Shown here piece by piece: positions 42,401 to 50,789 of a stretch of DNA of 61,478 nucleotides; the first letter of the stretch is position 1, and each line of letters starts with the position of its first letter. A model generated the notes under the pieces. That model did not search any database, was not told the DNA's origin, and was given only the letters and a program-made list of their open reading frames with translations. The stretch spans positions 1 to 61,478 of the forward strand of contig CAZOSB010000014.1 in NCBI GenBank assembly GCA_964582545.1, in the 5' to 3' direction. The translations under genes were made by a program, and so were the position numbers. This stretch comes from JAVVUJ01 sp964582545. GTDB lineage: Bacteria; Bacillota; Clostridia; Peptostreptococcales; Anaerovoracaceae.

Positions 42401-44745
42401 CGATTAAACCTTTTAATAATATTTTCCTGCTGCACGGGAGACATGGCGATGAAATATGCGGATAATCCACCCATCCTAACCATGAGACCTCGATGCTTGT
42501 CGGGGTTGATCTGCGCATCCTTTAAATCTTCCACGTTGTTGCTGGTGATGGTCATAATCTGTCCTCCAAGCTCACAGAAGGATTTGATAATGCCGGTCAT
42601 TCGCTGCAAACCGGATTCTCCTGATACATCGGAAGAGTTGATGGAAAGATCCAAGGGTGCACCGCTGAAAAACTTGGTTAAGTCAGGTTTGGTGGCACTT
42701 TTGATTACCGCGGTAGGTCCGTTTTTATCCACACCGGGAGTAGGGGAGAAGTTTGGCGCCAAAGCATCCCCCAAGTATCTTCCGTCAGGGGATGGACCGA
42801 TTTCTCTGCCCAAGGCTGCATAGTTTTCAAAGGTCCCAATGCCGCAAGGGAACTTGATGCGAAGATCCTTTTCATTCCATTTTGCTACGTGATCTTGAAA
42901 ATCTTTAATCAATCTGCATCCTATAGCATCTACATCGGAATCGTCGTTGCCATATTTGGGAGCATGATTGATCACCGTTGCCCTTAATTTTTCGTGACCT
43001 TCCCAGTTGTCTCGTAATGCTAAAATCAGTTCTTCCAAAGTAATGAGTTTCTTTTCAAAGACTAAATCTTTAATAACCATCAAGGAGTCCAGAATACTGG
43101 AATACCCTGTTAAAAGGATACAGTGGAAGATATACTTTGCTCCGTCCTGGCTGAGATCTCTTCCGCTCTCAATACAATCTCCGATGAGAGTGGACATGAG
43201 AGGATCCGGTGCGATCATATAACTCAACCCAAAGTTATCCAAGCGCCTTTGGCACTGCATATCTATGTAGTGGTTGGTTTGTTTTACATAGGCTTCATAA
43301 ACTTCATCAAAGCTTTTAAACTCTAACGGATTACCCGTATCGAGGCCTTCCAATTTATGATTGTGTTGTGACTCCCCTTGGAAAAGCACCCATTCCAGAC
43401 ATCGTACGTTCATGATGTGAGCGTAACTGAAATGACTTTGCCCTTGCACTAAGCATTCCCAACATCCGTCGTTGGAATAGTCCCTGGCATCTTCAATAGG
43501 CACTCCCAAATCTACAAAACCGGGGACGATGGTTTCATCGTTGTAGATCATAGGCTCCCCTCGACCATACCTTAAGACATCTGCCAATTTTTCTACAAAT
43601 TCCGGAGGAGTATTTTTATGAATGCGAGCTCCCAATGTGGGCATGAGTAACTGCATATCGTTCATGATTTCCACAAACATATAAGAAATATCGGTGGTGG
43701 CATCGGTTCCGTCGGGGTTCACACCGGCCACCATGCAGTTCATGAGCCAGTCATTTCCCGATTGACCGTAATTGTAGTTGGCTTCGCTGTTGATGCTTTC
43801 GTTTTCCTGCCAGGTGAGGGCTCGAACGAGATACCCGCCCGTTTGGTTCATCCCGGCTTTTTCACTTTCTTTATCCGGAATGGAACCCTGAGAAAATAGA
43901 CCAAAGTCGTAGTGGTTTTCTGCTTTCTTCGTATCTTGAATGACACGTTCATTGCACTTGGTCAGGAAACTGGCTAAAATATCTCTGGCTTCTTCCTTGG
44001 TGAGGGTACCTTTTTTAATGTCAGCCTCATAATATGGGTAGAGGGTGGTATCCGCACGACCTAAGGGGATGTATTCTCCGCCGCTGTTGATCATGGCATA
44101 AGTGAACCAGAAGGATTGCACAGCCTCCAAGAAGTTTCGTGCAGGGTTTAGTGGAACATTGGAACAGCAAGCGTAAATGCTGAGCAATTCCTTTTTTCGT
44201 TGAAGGTCTTGACAATCATAGGCCATGTTTAATGCCACCTCGGCATGTCTTTTGGAAAAAGCTACCAAACCTTCCAAAGAAACCAGCATGGCTTTATAGT
44301 TATTTAAAGACATCTCGTCGGGGCTTTCTTTACATAGCTCTTTTTCAATAGCTTGTGTAATTTCATCCTTTAAACCTACCACTCCCACCTTTAAGATTTT
44401 CCAGAACTGGGGGGGATGGTGACCCCATACAGAAGCTTCGTTGAGTTGGTAGGAGGCGGCTAAGGCTCCTTCTTCCGCAGTGTAATATTTAGGCATTACA
44501 GTACCCCAGCCTACGCTGTTCTGATTGGGATTTCCTACGATAAGTTCATTTGGCTTAATGATGGCAGGTAAATTTTCACCCATATACTTTTGAGCATAAC
44601 CCTTACGGACTACCATGGGTTCTGAAGTGATCTCCGGCCAAGTATCCAAAATGTTGGTATCTTTAAAATGCCAGGTTCCGGGATCGTGAAACTCTACTTC
44701 AAAAAGTCTTTTCTTAAGGTTTTCCATTCTCTTTGACATTGACAT
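42397..44745 (-). CDS. glycyl radical enzyme, GCxE (dehydratase/lyase) branch, substrate unknown
   Basis: A 782-residue PFL-like protein. The active-site loop is DGCWEC, with thiyl-forming C428 followed by general base E430, as in diol dehydratases and C-N/C-S lyases rather than pyruvate formate-lyase. GHHPPQFWKILKVG (108-121) matches the conserved GHxxPD region. The glycyl radical site is near the C-terminus: G760 in VRMGGLSAYF. The usual signature is RVxGYSxxF, so M758, G759 and L761 depart from it. The operon supplies importers, a transketolase and several dehydrogenases, so a polyol, sugar or cyclitol is a likely substrate. AAAGGAGGTTCATT precedes the ATG. Family certain, reaction unknown. 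Confidence 0.93.
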   Translation of the reverse strand: MSMSKRMENLKKRLFEVEFHDPGTWHFKDTNILDTWPEITSEPMVVRKGYAQKYMGENLPAIIKPNELIVGNPNQNSVGWGTVMPKYYTAEEGALAASYQLNEASVWGHHPPQFWKILKVGVVGLKDEITQAIEKELCKESPDEMSLNNYKAMLVSLEGLVAFSKRHAEVALNMAYDCQDLQRKKELLSIYACCSNVPLNPARNFLEAVQSFWFTYAMINSGGEYIPLGRADTTLYPYYEADIKKGTLTKEEARDILASFLTKCNERVIQDTKKAENHYDFGLFSQGSIPDKESEKAGMNQTGGYLVRALTWQENESINSEANYNYGQSGNDWLMNCMVAGVNPDGTDATTDISYMFVEIMNDMQLLMPTLGARIHKNTPPEFVEKLADVLRYGRGEPMIYNDETIVPGFVDLGVPIEDARDYSNDGCWECLVQGQSHFSYAHIMNVRCLEWVLFQGESQHNHKLEGLDTGNPLEFKSFDEVYEAYVKQTNHYIDMQCQRRLDNFGLSYMIAPDPLMSTLIGDCIESGRDLSQDGAKYIFHCILLTGYSSILDSLMVIKDLVFEKKLITLEELILALRDNWEGHEKLRATVINHAPKYGNDDSDVDAIGCRLIKDFQDHVAKWNEKDLRIKFPCGIGTFENYAALGREIGPSPDGRYLGDALAPNFSPTPGVDKNGPTAVIKSATKPDLTKFFSGAPLDLSINSSDVSGESGLQRMTGIIKSFCELGGQIMTITSNNVEDLKDAQINPDKHRGLMVRMGGLSAYFIAMSPVQQENIIKRFNR

Positions 44746-44757
44746 AATGAACCTCCT

Positions 44758-45729
44758 TTACTTTATGACTAAATTTCTGCGTTTTCTATCTGTAGTCAGA
44801 TAAACGGCAGCCAATACGATAACACCAAAGGTAACCTGCTGCCAAAAGGCGCTGACGCCAATGACGTTCATCCCATTTTGTATTAAAGTAACCAAAATGG
44901 CACCCGCAAAGGTTTTTAAAAGACCACCTTTACCTCCGGAAAGAGAAGTTCCACCCAGAGCAACTGCGGCGATGGCCATTAGAGTGAAGGGTTCTCCCAC
45001 GGTGGGGATTCCGCTTTTTAAATTACAGGCAAAGAATATTCCGGCAAAAGAGGCAAAGAAACCTGCTGCTACAAAGACCAATATTTTCGTTTTGTCTACA
45101 GGAAGTCCGGCCATTCTGGCAGCACTTTCATTTCCTCCGATGGCATAGAGGGTTCTTCCAAATTTAGTACGTTTTTCCACTACCAACAGAAGGAGAAGAA
45201 CACAGCACACCAGAATAAAGGGAAGGGGGATAAAGGATATTTTAATCTTATACCACTCCATGTATTGCCAGTTTGCTCTGACGATCTGTTGAGGGGATCC
45301 CCTTGACAGGAGCAGTGCCACGCTCATCCAGATGCTCATGGTACCAAAGGTGGCGATAAAAGAAGGAATCTTCACCTTTACAAACAGTACTCCGCTTACG
45401 ATTCCCGTCAATATGCCGGTGCATAAGGCTAAAGGATAAGCCCCCCAACCAAGCGATCCTACGGAAATAGCAAAGACTACACAGGAAATGGAACTGACGG
45501 CTCCCACGGAGAGATCGATGCTGCCAATCAGCAGAATAAAGGTTACGCCAATACCCATGGCCATTAAGGCACTCATGTCTCCCAAGATGTTGGATAAGTT
45601 TCTCATTCCCAGGAAGTTTGGATTGATTGCGCCAAAGATTCCCAGAAGCACAAGGATGGCAACAATGCTTATGTAATCCTTCAGGGTACTGAGAGAAAAT
45701 TTACTTGTATCTATTTTTAAATTTGACAT
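44758..45729 (-). CDS. sugar ABC transporter permease (RbsC-like), second copy
   Basis: A 323-residue permease of the ribose/galactose/inositol type, with about ten hydrophobic segments, the GSIDLSVGAVSS motif near the start of the family core and AAVALGGTSLSGGKGG near the end. It pairs with the permease at 47281 to form a heterodimeric channel served by the ATPase between them. I chose the ATG at 45729 after AGGAAGGTGTAAT; the in-frame ATG at 45747 lies before that site. It is 12 nt upstream of the glycyl radical enzyme gene. Confidence 0.9.
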   Translation of the reverse strand: MSNLKIDTSKFSLSTLKDYISIVAILVLLGIFGAINPNFLGMRNLSNILGDMSALMAMGIGVTFILLIGSIDLSVGAVSSISCVVFAISVGSLGWGAYPLALCTGILTGIVSGVLFVKVKIPSFIATFGTMSIWMSVALLLSRGSPQQIVRANWQYMEWYKIKISFIPLPFILVCCVLLLLLVVEKRTKFGRTLYAIGGNESAARMAGLPVDKTKILVFVAAGFFASFAGIFFACNLKSGIPTVGEPFTLMAIAAVALGGTSLSGGKGGLLKTFAGAILVTLIQNGMNVIGVSAFWQQVTFGVIVLAAVYLTTDRKRRNLVIK

Positions 45730-45746
45730 ATTACACCTTCCTCTCA

Positions 45747-47267
45747 CTACATCATGTATTGAATAATGTCCACCTGAGTGGGTTTGTTTTCAGGATCTGC
45801 ATGAAACACTTGGGTTACCAGACCGTCTTTCATGACAAGCAACTTGTTGCTAAGTCCGATACATTCTTCTAAGGTATCACCCAGGAGAATGATGCCCTTA
45901 CCTGCATCCGTGGCAGAACGAATGATCTCGTAAATTTCTTCCTTGGCACCTACGTCTACACCCCTGGTGGGATGGTTTAAAATAATAATATCTGCGGGGC
46001 TGGATAACACTCTGGCAAAAACCACCTTCTGCGCGTTTCCTCCCGACAGGTTTTCAATGGGCTGCTTTGGTCCTTGGCATTTGATATTGAGATCCTTAAT
46101 CCATTTTTCTGCTACTTCGTTTTCTAGTTTTTTAGAAATAAGACCGGATTTGCTGATGCCTTCTATATTTGAATAGGTTATATTATCCATAATACTTGCA
46201 ATTCCAATTTGACCTTCTACACGTCTTTCCGTTGGGATGCTGAGGATTTTAGCTTTGAGGGCTTTATTTGGGGAGCTAAAATTAGCAATTTTCCCATTAA
46301 CCCTTAAAGTTCCACTGGTGATGGCTTCATCTCCGGCTATCATGGCACAGAGGTTTTCCTTTCCGGATCCTACCACCCCGCAGATTCCCATGATTTCTCC
46401 GGCGTTTAACGTAAAGCTGATATTCTTGCAATATCCGTAGAGGCCTATATTTTCCGCCTCCACAAGAACCTTTTCCTGAGGAACAGTCTGTTTATTGACT
46501 CTGTAAAACTCTGCAGAGGAGCTTTTGCCTACCATTTTCTCGTAGAGTACCGCTTCCGTGGCTTCTTCCCGTGAAAGCTGACAGACATTTTTTCCATCCT
46601 TAAAGACAAAGATGGAGTCACAGATCTCCAAAACCTCATCCAAACGGTGGGAAATAAATACTACACCGTTTCCGGAGTCCCTTAAGGCCCTTACCCGATC
46701 AAAAAGCACTTTGATTTCTTCGCCGTTTAAGACGGAAGTAGGTTCGTCCAGTAGAATTAAGGCACCGTCATCCCTGCCATGAGAGGCTCGGTGAAGAACC
46801 TTTGCGATTTCTACCATTTGACGTCTTGAAAATTGAATATCTGATATTTTTTTTGTGGCTGGAATGTCCTGCAATCCAATTTTATTTAAGATTTCAGTAG
46901 CAGCAGTGTCCATTTTTCCCCAGTTAATCAAAGGTCCTGACTGAAACTGTTTTTCTTCTCCGAAAAAAATATTTTGAGAAACCGTAAGGTTGGTAATGAG
47001 GGATTGTTCCTGAAAAACCATACCTACCCCCAGTTGATTTGCTTGCTTTGGATTCTTTGGGGCAAAGGGTTTGCCTTCAATCTCCATGGTTCCTTCGTCA
47101 GCCTGCGCTACCCCCATGATAATTTTTAACAGGGTGGATTTCCCGGCACCGTTTTCTCCTACAAGACCCACGACCTCACCTTTGCTTATGGAAAAGCATA
47201 CATTTTGTAGTGCTTTCGTACTATCGTAGCTTTTGCTGATGTTTTCAGCGCTAAAAAGTTTACTCAT
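45747..47267 (-). CDS. sugar ABC transporter ATP-binding protein (RbsA/MglA-like)
   Basis: A 506-residue tandem ABC ATPase. The first half has Walker A GENGAGKST (37-45), a divergent signature FSRRQMVEIAK, and Walker B ILLDEPTSVL. The second half has a degenerate Walker A (GVVGSGKENL) but a good signature LSGGNAQKVVFAR, the asymmetry usual in this family. It powers import by the two permeases and the binding protein of this operon. AAAGGAGATTCATCC precedes the ATG. It sits between the two permease genes, an order seen in some clostridial sugar operons. Confidence 0.93.
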   Translation of the reverse strand: MSKLFSAENISKSYDSTKALQNVCFSISKGEVVGLVGENGAGKSTLLKIIMGVAQADEGTMEIEGKPFAPKNPKQANQLGVGMVFQEQSLITNLTVSQNIFFGEEKQFQSGPLINWGKMDTAATEILNKIGLQDIPATKKISDIQFSRRQMVEIAKVLHRASHGRDDGALILLDEPTSVLNGEEIKVLFDRVRALRDSGNGVVFISHRLDEVLEICDSIFVFKDGKNVCQLSREEATEAVLYEKMVGKSSSAEFYRVNKQTVPQEKVLVEAENIGLYGYCKNISFTLNAGEIMGICGVVGSGKENLCAMIAGDEAITSGTLRVNGKIANFSSPNKALKAKILSIPTERRVEGQIGIASIMDNITYSNIEGISKSGLISKKLENEVAEKWIKDLNIKCQGPKQPIENLSGGNAQKVVFARVLSSPADIIILNHPTRGVDVGAKEEIYEIIRSATDAGKGIILLGDTLEECIGLSNKLLVMKDGLVTQVFHADPENKPTQVDIIQYMM

Positions 47268-47280
47268 GGATGAATCTCCT

Positions 47281-48291
47281 TTATTTCGTAATGGCTTTTC
47301 GGCCCCGTTTAACGGTTAATGTGACAGCGGCTATGAGAATTAGGCCGATGATGGCACTTTTAAAGTAAGGGTTAATGCCGATCAAAATGAGACCATTATT
47401 GACCACCGTTATGATCATGGTACCTATGAGGGTACTGATAAGCCCGCCTTTTCCACCTGATAGGGAGGTTCCTCCTAAAACTACCGCAGCCAATGCGGGA
47501 AATAACATGCCCACGCCTACGCTGGCATCTCCACGACCTATTTGTGCGGCACCCATGACACCGGCAACACCGATAATCAGACCGGTCCAGATAAAGACTT
47601 TGATCTTTACAGCATCCACATTGATACCCGATACTTTTGCCAAATCTTCATTTTCGCCAATGGCAAAGATATATTTCCCAAAAGCTGTTTTTTCTTGAAT
47701 CAATAGAGCCAATAGAAAAACTAAAATGGAAACATAAAAGTATAATGGCAGACCCGCTATCTTTGTTAACGCAAAACTTCTAACTAAATTATCTTGAATC
47801 ATGGGAGGAATGGCATTGTAGGAAAGTATTGCCAATCCTGATGTAATGCTCAGCATACCAAAGGAAACCATAAAGGAAGGAATTTTTCCTTTTACAAAGA
47901 TGATTCCCGTTACTAAACCGCAAAGCCCACCCACCAAAATAGCGATGAGGATCCCCAGAACACCCAGGTTAAATAAGGTCTTGTTATTTAATACCAGCAA
48001 ACCTACCACAGCGGAGGTCAGACCCATAACTCCATCCACCGAAAGATCGATACTGCCGATTAATATGACAAAGGTAATGCCGGTGGCTACGATTAAAGGA
48101 ATTGAAAGTTGGTTCAGCAGTACGATGGCATTTTTACCGCTGAGAAAACCGGGCGCAAGAAAACTAAATACAACAATTAAAACTCCTAATACGAGAACCG
48201 GCGCGATTCTCATGATTTTATCTCTTTGTGTTTCTCTTTTTATATGTTGCTGAAACTCTTCAGCAATTGTGGTTGTTGAATTCACTTGCAT
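47281..48291 (-). CDS. sugar ABC transporter permease (RbsC-like), first copy
   Basis: A 336-residue permease with a roughly 30-residue cytoplasmic N-terminus and about ten membrane segments; GSIDLSVDGVMGLTSA and LAAVVLGGTSLSGGKGGLIS mark the family. I chose the ATG at 48291, preceded by GGAGGAGAATTAC; an in-frame ATG at 48306 would put the ribosome binding site inside the gene. An imperfect GTGATGGGC/GGCCTATCAC hairpin lies between it and the binding-protein gene (about 48321-48357), probably allowing more binding protein than permease. Confidence 0.9.
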   Translation of the reverse strand: MQVNSTTTIAEEFQQHIKRETQRDKIMRIAPVLVLGVLIVVFSFLAPGFLSGKNAIVLLNQLSIPLIVATGITFVILIGSIDLSVDGVMGLTSAVVGLLVLNNKTLFNLGVLGILIAILVGGLCGLVTGIIFVKGKIPSFMVSFGMLSITSGLAILSYNAIPPMIQDNLVRSFALTKIAGLPLYFYVSILVFLLALLIQEKTAFGKYIFAIGENEDLAKVSGINVDAVKIKVFIWTGLIIGVAGVMGAAQIGRGDASVGVGMLFPALAAVVLGGTSLSGGKGGLISTLIGTMIITVVNNGLILIGINPYFKSAIIGLILIAAVTLTVKRGRKAITK

Positions 48292-48373
48292 GTAATTCTC
48301 CTCCATACTACGATTAAAAGAGTGTGATAGGCCGGGAATTGATCCAAGCCCATCACGTTCTCATAATATTAAC

Positions 48374-49468
48374 CTATTTTAGATTGTTTAAATCCATAGG
48401 TGCAGCGATACAGAAGTCTAAATTTGTGTAGTCATATTGTGGTTTGCTATCTACGAACTCTGCAATATAATCAGCCAAAGTATCCTTTGTTACTGCGATA
48501 CCCTTTGTTAATATCATTCTCTTTTCATCGGGTAATTCAGATGGAACGATCTGACCTGTATAAGCGGCATAATCATAAGCTAAGCCGTAACCACCTTGCA
48601 TATATGGGTTTGCAGCATATGTAGCGAAAACATCACCGTTTTCAATACCGGTTAAGAAATCGTCGATGCAGTCAAAGCCGGTTACTAAAACTTTGCCGTT
48701 TAATCCCTCTGCTCTCAGGGCTTCTGCAACAGCTAGTGCACAAGTGTCGTTTGCAACCCAGATTCCGTCTATTTCATCCCCGTATTTTGAAATCCATGTT
48801 TGAGCAAGGGCTAAGGATTCCTGAGGGCTCCAGTTGCCGGGCTGTAAGTCTAACAGCTCTATATCGGGATATTCTGCCAGAGCTTTTTCCAGACCTTTTA
48901 CTCTGTCGATGGAAGCATCGTTGGAAAGCATACCGGCTATTCCTACAATTTTACCTTTTCCGGGAGTTTCGAAAGCGTCAAACATGGCTTTTGCCACTTC
49001 ATAGGAACCGCCTACATTGTCAGCTGTTTCATGTACTACGTAGTATTCATAGTCCATTGGGTATACACCTTCGGCATAAGACCAAGTGGTGTTCCAATAT
49101 ACGCCGGCATCTTCGCAAAGTTCAGCAATTACTGCAGCATTGGGAGCGTTGTTAGGATCTACATATAAAATTCCATTTTCTCCACAACGTGCCAAAAATG
49201 CTTTAACGTCATTGATTTGTTTTTCATCGGAACCGCCGCTCTCTAAGATCTGCAGCTCAAACTTTTGATCGGGGAAGGCTGCCATAAACATTTCAGCAGC
49301 TTCCTTTAGCTGTACATAATATGGGTTGTCTAAACCTCTGATAGATAAACCGATTAAGACCGTTTCGTCAGTGCCGGGAGTTCCGCTGGTGGTCTGTGAG
49401 CCTCCGCAGGCAACCATGGATGTGACACACATGGTAACAATTAACAATACAACCAATACTTTTTTCAT
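48374..49468 (-). CDS. sugar ABC transporter substrate-binding lipoprotein (RbsB-like)
   Basis: A 364-residue lipoprotein with a signal peptide ending in the lipobox MVACG (Cys near residue 21). It is a type I periplasmic-binding fold of the ribose/galactose/inositol class (VLIGLSIRGLDNPYYVQLKEAAEM; DGIWVANDTCALAVAEAL; GFDCIDDFL). It captures the operon's substrate outside the membrane. The ligand pocket cannot be read by eye. AGGAGGAAGAAAAGA precedes the ATG. It is the second gene of the sigma-54 operon. Confidence 0.9.
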   Translation of the reverse strand: MKKVLVVLLIVTMCVTSMVACGGSQTTSGTPGTDETVLIGLSIRGLDNPYYVQLKEAAEMFMAAFPDQKFELQILESGGSDEKQINDVKAFLARCGENGILYVDPNNAPNAAVIAELCEDAGVYWNTTWSYAEGVYPMDYEYYVVHETADNVGGSYEVAKAMFDAFETPGKGKIVGIAGMLSNDASIDRVKGLEKALAEYPDIELLDLQPGNWSPQESLALAQTWISKYGDEIDGIWVANDTCALAVAEALRAEGLNGKVLVTGFDCIDDFLTGIENGDVFATYAANPYMQGGYGLAYDYAAYTGQIVPSELPDEKRMILTKGIAVTKDTLADYIAEFVDSKPQYDYTNLDFCIAAPMDLNNLK

Positions 49469-49516
49469 TCTTTTCTTCCTCCTTAATTTAGATAAAAATA
49501 ATTCTTAAAAATAAGC

Positions 49517-50332
49517 CTAACCCATAAACATTTTGCCCGTGGTTCCTCCGTTGATTTCAATTAAGGCACCGCTGATATAGTCGGATTTGTGGCTTACTAA
49601 AAATTCCACGACGTTTGCACAGTCCTCCGGTGTGCCGAACCTTCCCAGGGCTACGTTTCGCAGTAGCTTTTCAGAACCGGCACTGAGAAATTTCTCTTGC
49701 AGCCTTGCGGTGAGAATGTATCCCGGTGCTATGCAGTTGGCTGTGACTCCATAAGGACCCATTTCCTGAGCCAGAGCTTTGGTATACTGTATGATGGCGG
49801 CCTTTGCGGCACAGTAGTGACTGTAACTGGCATCGCTGTTTACCTGTTGCCCTACATGGGAAGAGACGGTGATAATTTTACCGTACCCTTGTGCCTTCAT
49901 GATGGGAGCGATGGCTCGCAGGGTATATACGGTGCTGTCCAAATTCTTTTCAATGGTTGCCCTATAATCCTCCAGGTTTACAGTGGAGGGTTTTCCTTCA
50001 GTAAGGGGTCCTTGACCTCCCCCCGCATTACAGATGATGGCATCAATGGAGCCTAACTGCTCCTGTATTTGATGTATGGCTGAGGAGACTTCCTGAGAAA
50101 TGGTCACATCGGCCTTGGCTCCTGCTACCTGTACATTGAGTTGTGCAAGCTCATCTAAGATGGTATCGCAGGTCATGGAAGCAGCTTCGGCATCATAATC
50201 CTTATAGGAGTACAAATCCCGATAGATCAAACCGATGTTTGCACCTAACTTAGCAAGGTGTAGCGCATAAGCTTTTCCCAAACCTCTGGTGCCTCCCGTA
50301 ATCAGGATATTTTTTCCTGTCAAATCAGACAT
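49517..50332 (-). CDS. short-chain dehydrogenase/reductase (SDR), first gene of the sigma-54 operon
   Basis: A 271-residue classical SDR: TGGTRGLGKAYAL cofactor loop (11-23), NAGGG, the catalytic serine in ITVSSHVG and YCAAK, with EINGGTTGKMFMG at the end. As the first enzyme of the operon it probably performs an early oxidation or reduction of the imported compound. I chose the ATG at 50332, with AAAGGA about 10 nt upstream; the frame is open to 50428 but the extra residues are not SDR-like. The sigma-54 promoter lies about 145 nt upstream. Confidence 0.87.
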   Translation of the reverse strand: MSDLTGKNILITGGTRGLGKAYALHLAKLGANIGLIYRDLYSYKDYDAEAASMTCDTILDELAQLNVQVAGAKADVTISQEVSSAIHQIQEQLGSIDAIICNAGGGQGPLTEGKPSTVNLEDYRATIEKNLDSTVYTLRAIAPIMKAQGYGKIITVSSHVGQQVNSDASYSHYCAAKAAIIQYTKALAQEMGPYGVTANCIAPGYILTARLQEKFLSAGSEKLLRNVALGRFGTPEDCANVVEFLVSHKSDYISGALIEINGGTTGKMFMG

Positions 50333-50472
50333 TTCTATAGAATCCTTTCTTAAAACAAAATGAGTAACTGCGTAGTGGCAACTTTGCCCCCTTTTGAGGA
50401 GGAGAAGAAGACGGGTCAAAGAGGACAAAGCTGAAGATACGCATTAGCAATTTTCTGACAAACTCATATTAG

Positions 50473-50488
50473 AGCAAAAATTATGCCA
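50473..50488 (-). promoter_or_regulatory. sigma-54 promoter of the glycyl radical enzyme operon
   Basis: Read on the minus strand: TGGCAT (50488-50483), 5-nt spacer, TTGCT (50477-50473). This fits TGGCAC-N5-TTGCW with one change. GG and GC fall at the required -24/-12 spacing. A gene for a sigma-54 activator is divergently placed 300 bp away, which strongly supports the call. Confidence 0.82.
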
Positions 50489-50617
50489 ATTCTGAATTAT
50501 TTTAATATTAAAAATAAAGAAAAAATCTTTTTGTTAAAATTCTAACGTGAAGTAGATTAAAAAAATTTTGAGTTTATTTCTTAAATAAATAAAATGAGTT
50601 GAAATAAAATTTTTTTG

Positions 50618-50646
50618 ACATTGTGAGACAAAAATTGTGACAATGT
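50618..50646. promoter_or_regulatory. candidate upstream activator site
   Basis: ACATTGT (50618-50624) and ACAATGT (50640-50646) form a perfect inverted repeat. Two smaller dyads of the TTGT-n-ACAA type lie inside it. It lies 130-160 bp upstream of the -24 element, in the usual range for binding of a Fis-type activator. Confidence 0.6.
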
Positions 50647-50686
50647 GTATACAAATGTGACTAAAGTGGCACGGATATTTAACTAA

Positions 50687-50705
50687 TTGTTGCATAAAGC
50701 AACAA
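50687..50705. promoter_or_regulatory. second inverted repeat near the activator gene
   Basis: TTGTTGC (50687-50693) and GCAACAA (50699-50705) are a perfect 7-bp repeat with a 5-nt spacer, 85 bp before the activator start. It could be a second activator site or an autoregulatory operator. A TGGCAC at 50667-50672 resembles a -24 element on the plus strand, but no matching -12 follows. The remaining part of 50333-50789 holds nothing else I recognise. Confidence 0.45.
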
Positions 50706-50789
50706 AATCATGTAAGGTATATGTAAATACTAACACCGCATGTTGGAAATAAATGGTGTTTGGGCTTGCCGAAAGAAGGAGTTTGAATC

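Noticed and set aside
48736..49155. 139-codon plus-strand open frame inside the sugar-binding protein gene
   Set aside because: Low-complexity Arg/Leu/His-rich translation antisense to a clear lipoprotein gene.
50667..50690. Second sigma-54 promoter on the plus strand for the activator gene (TGGCAC)
   Set aside because: The -24 half is perfect but the sequence at -12 reads TTTAA, lacking the GC; not enough for a call.
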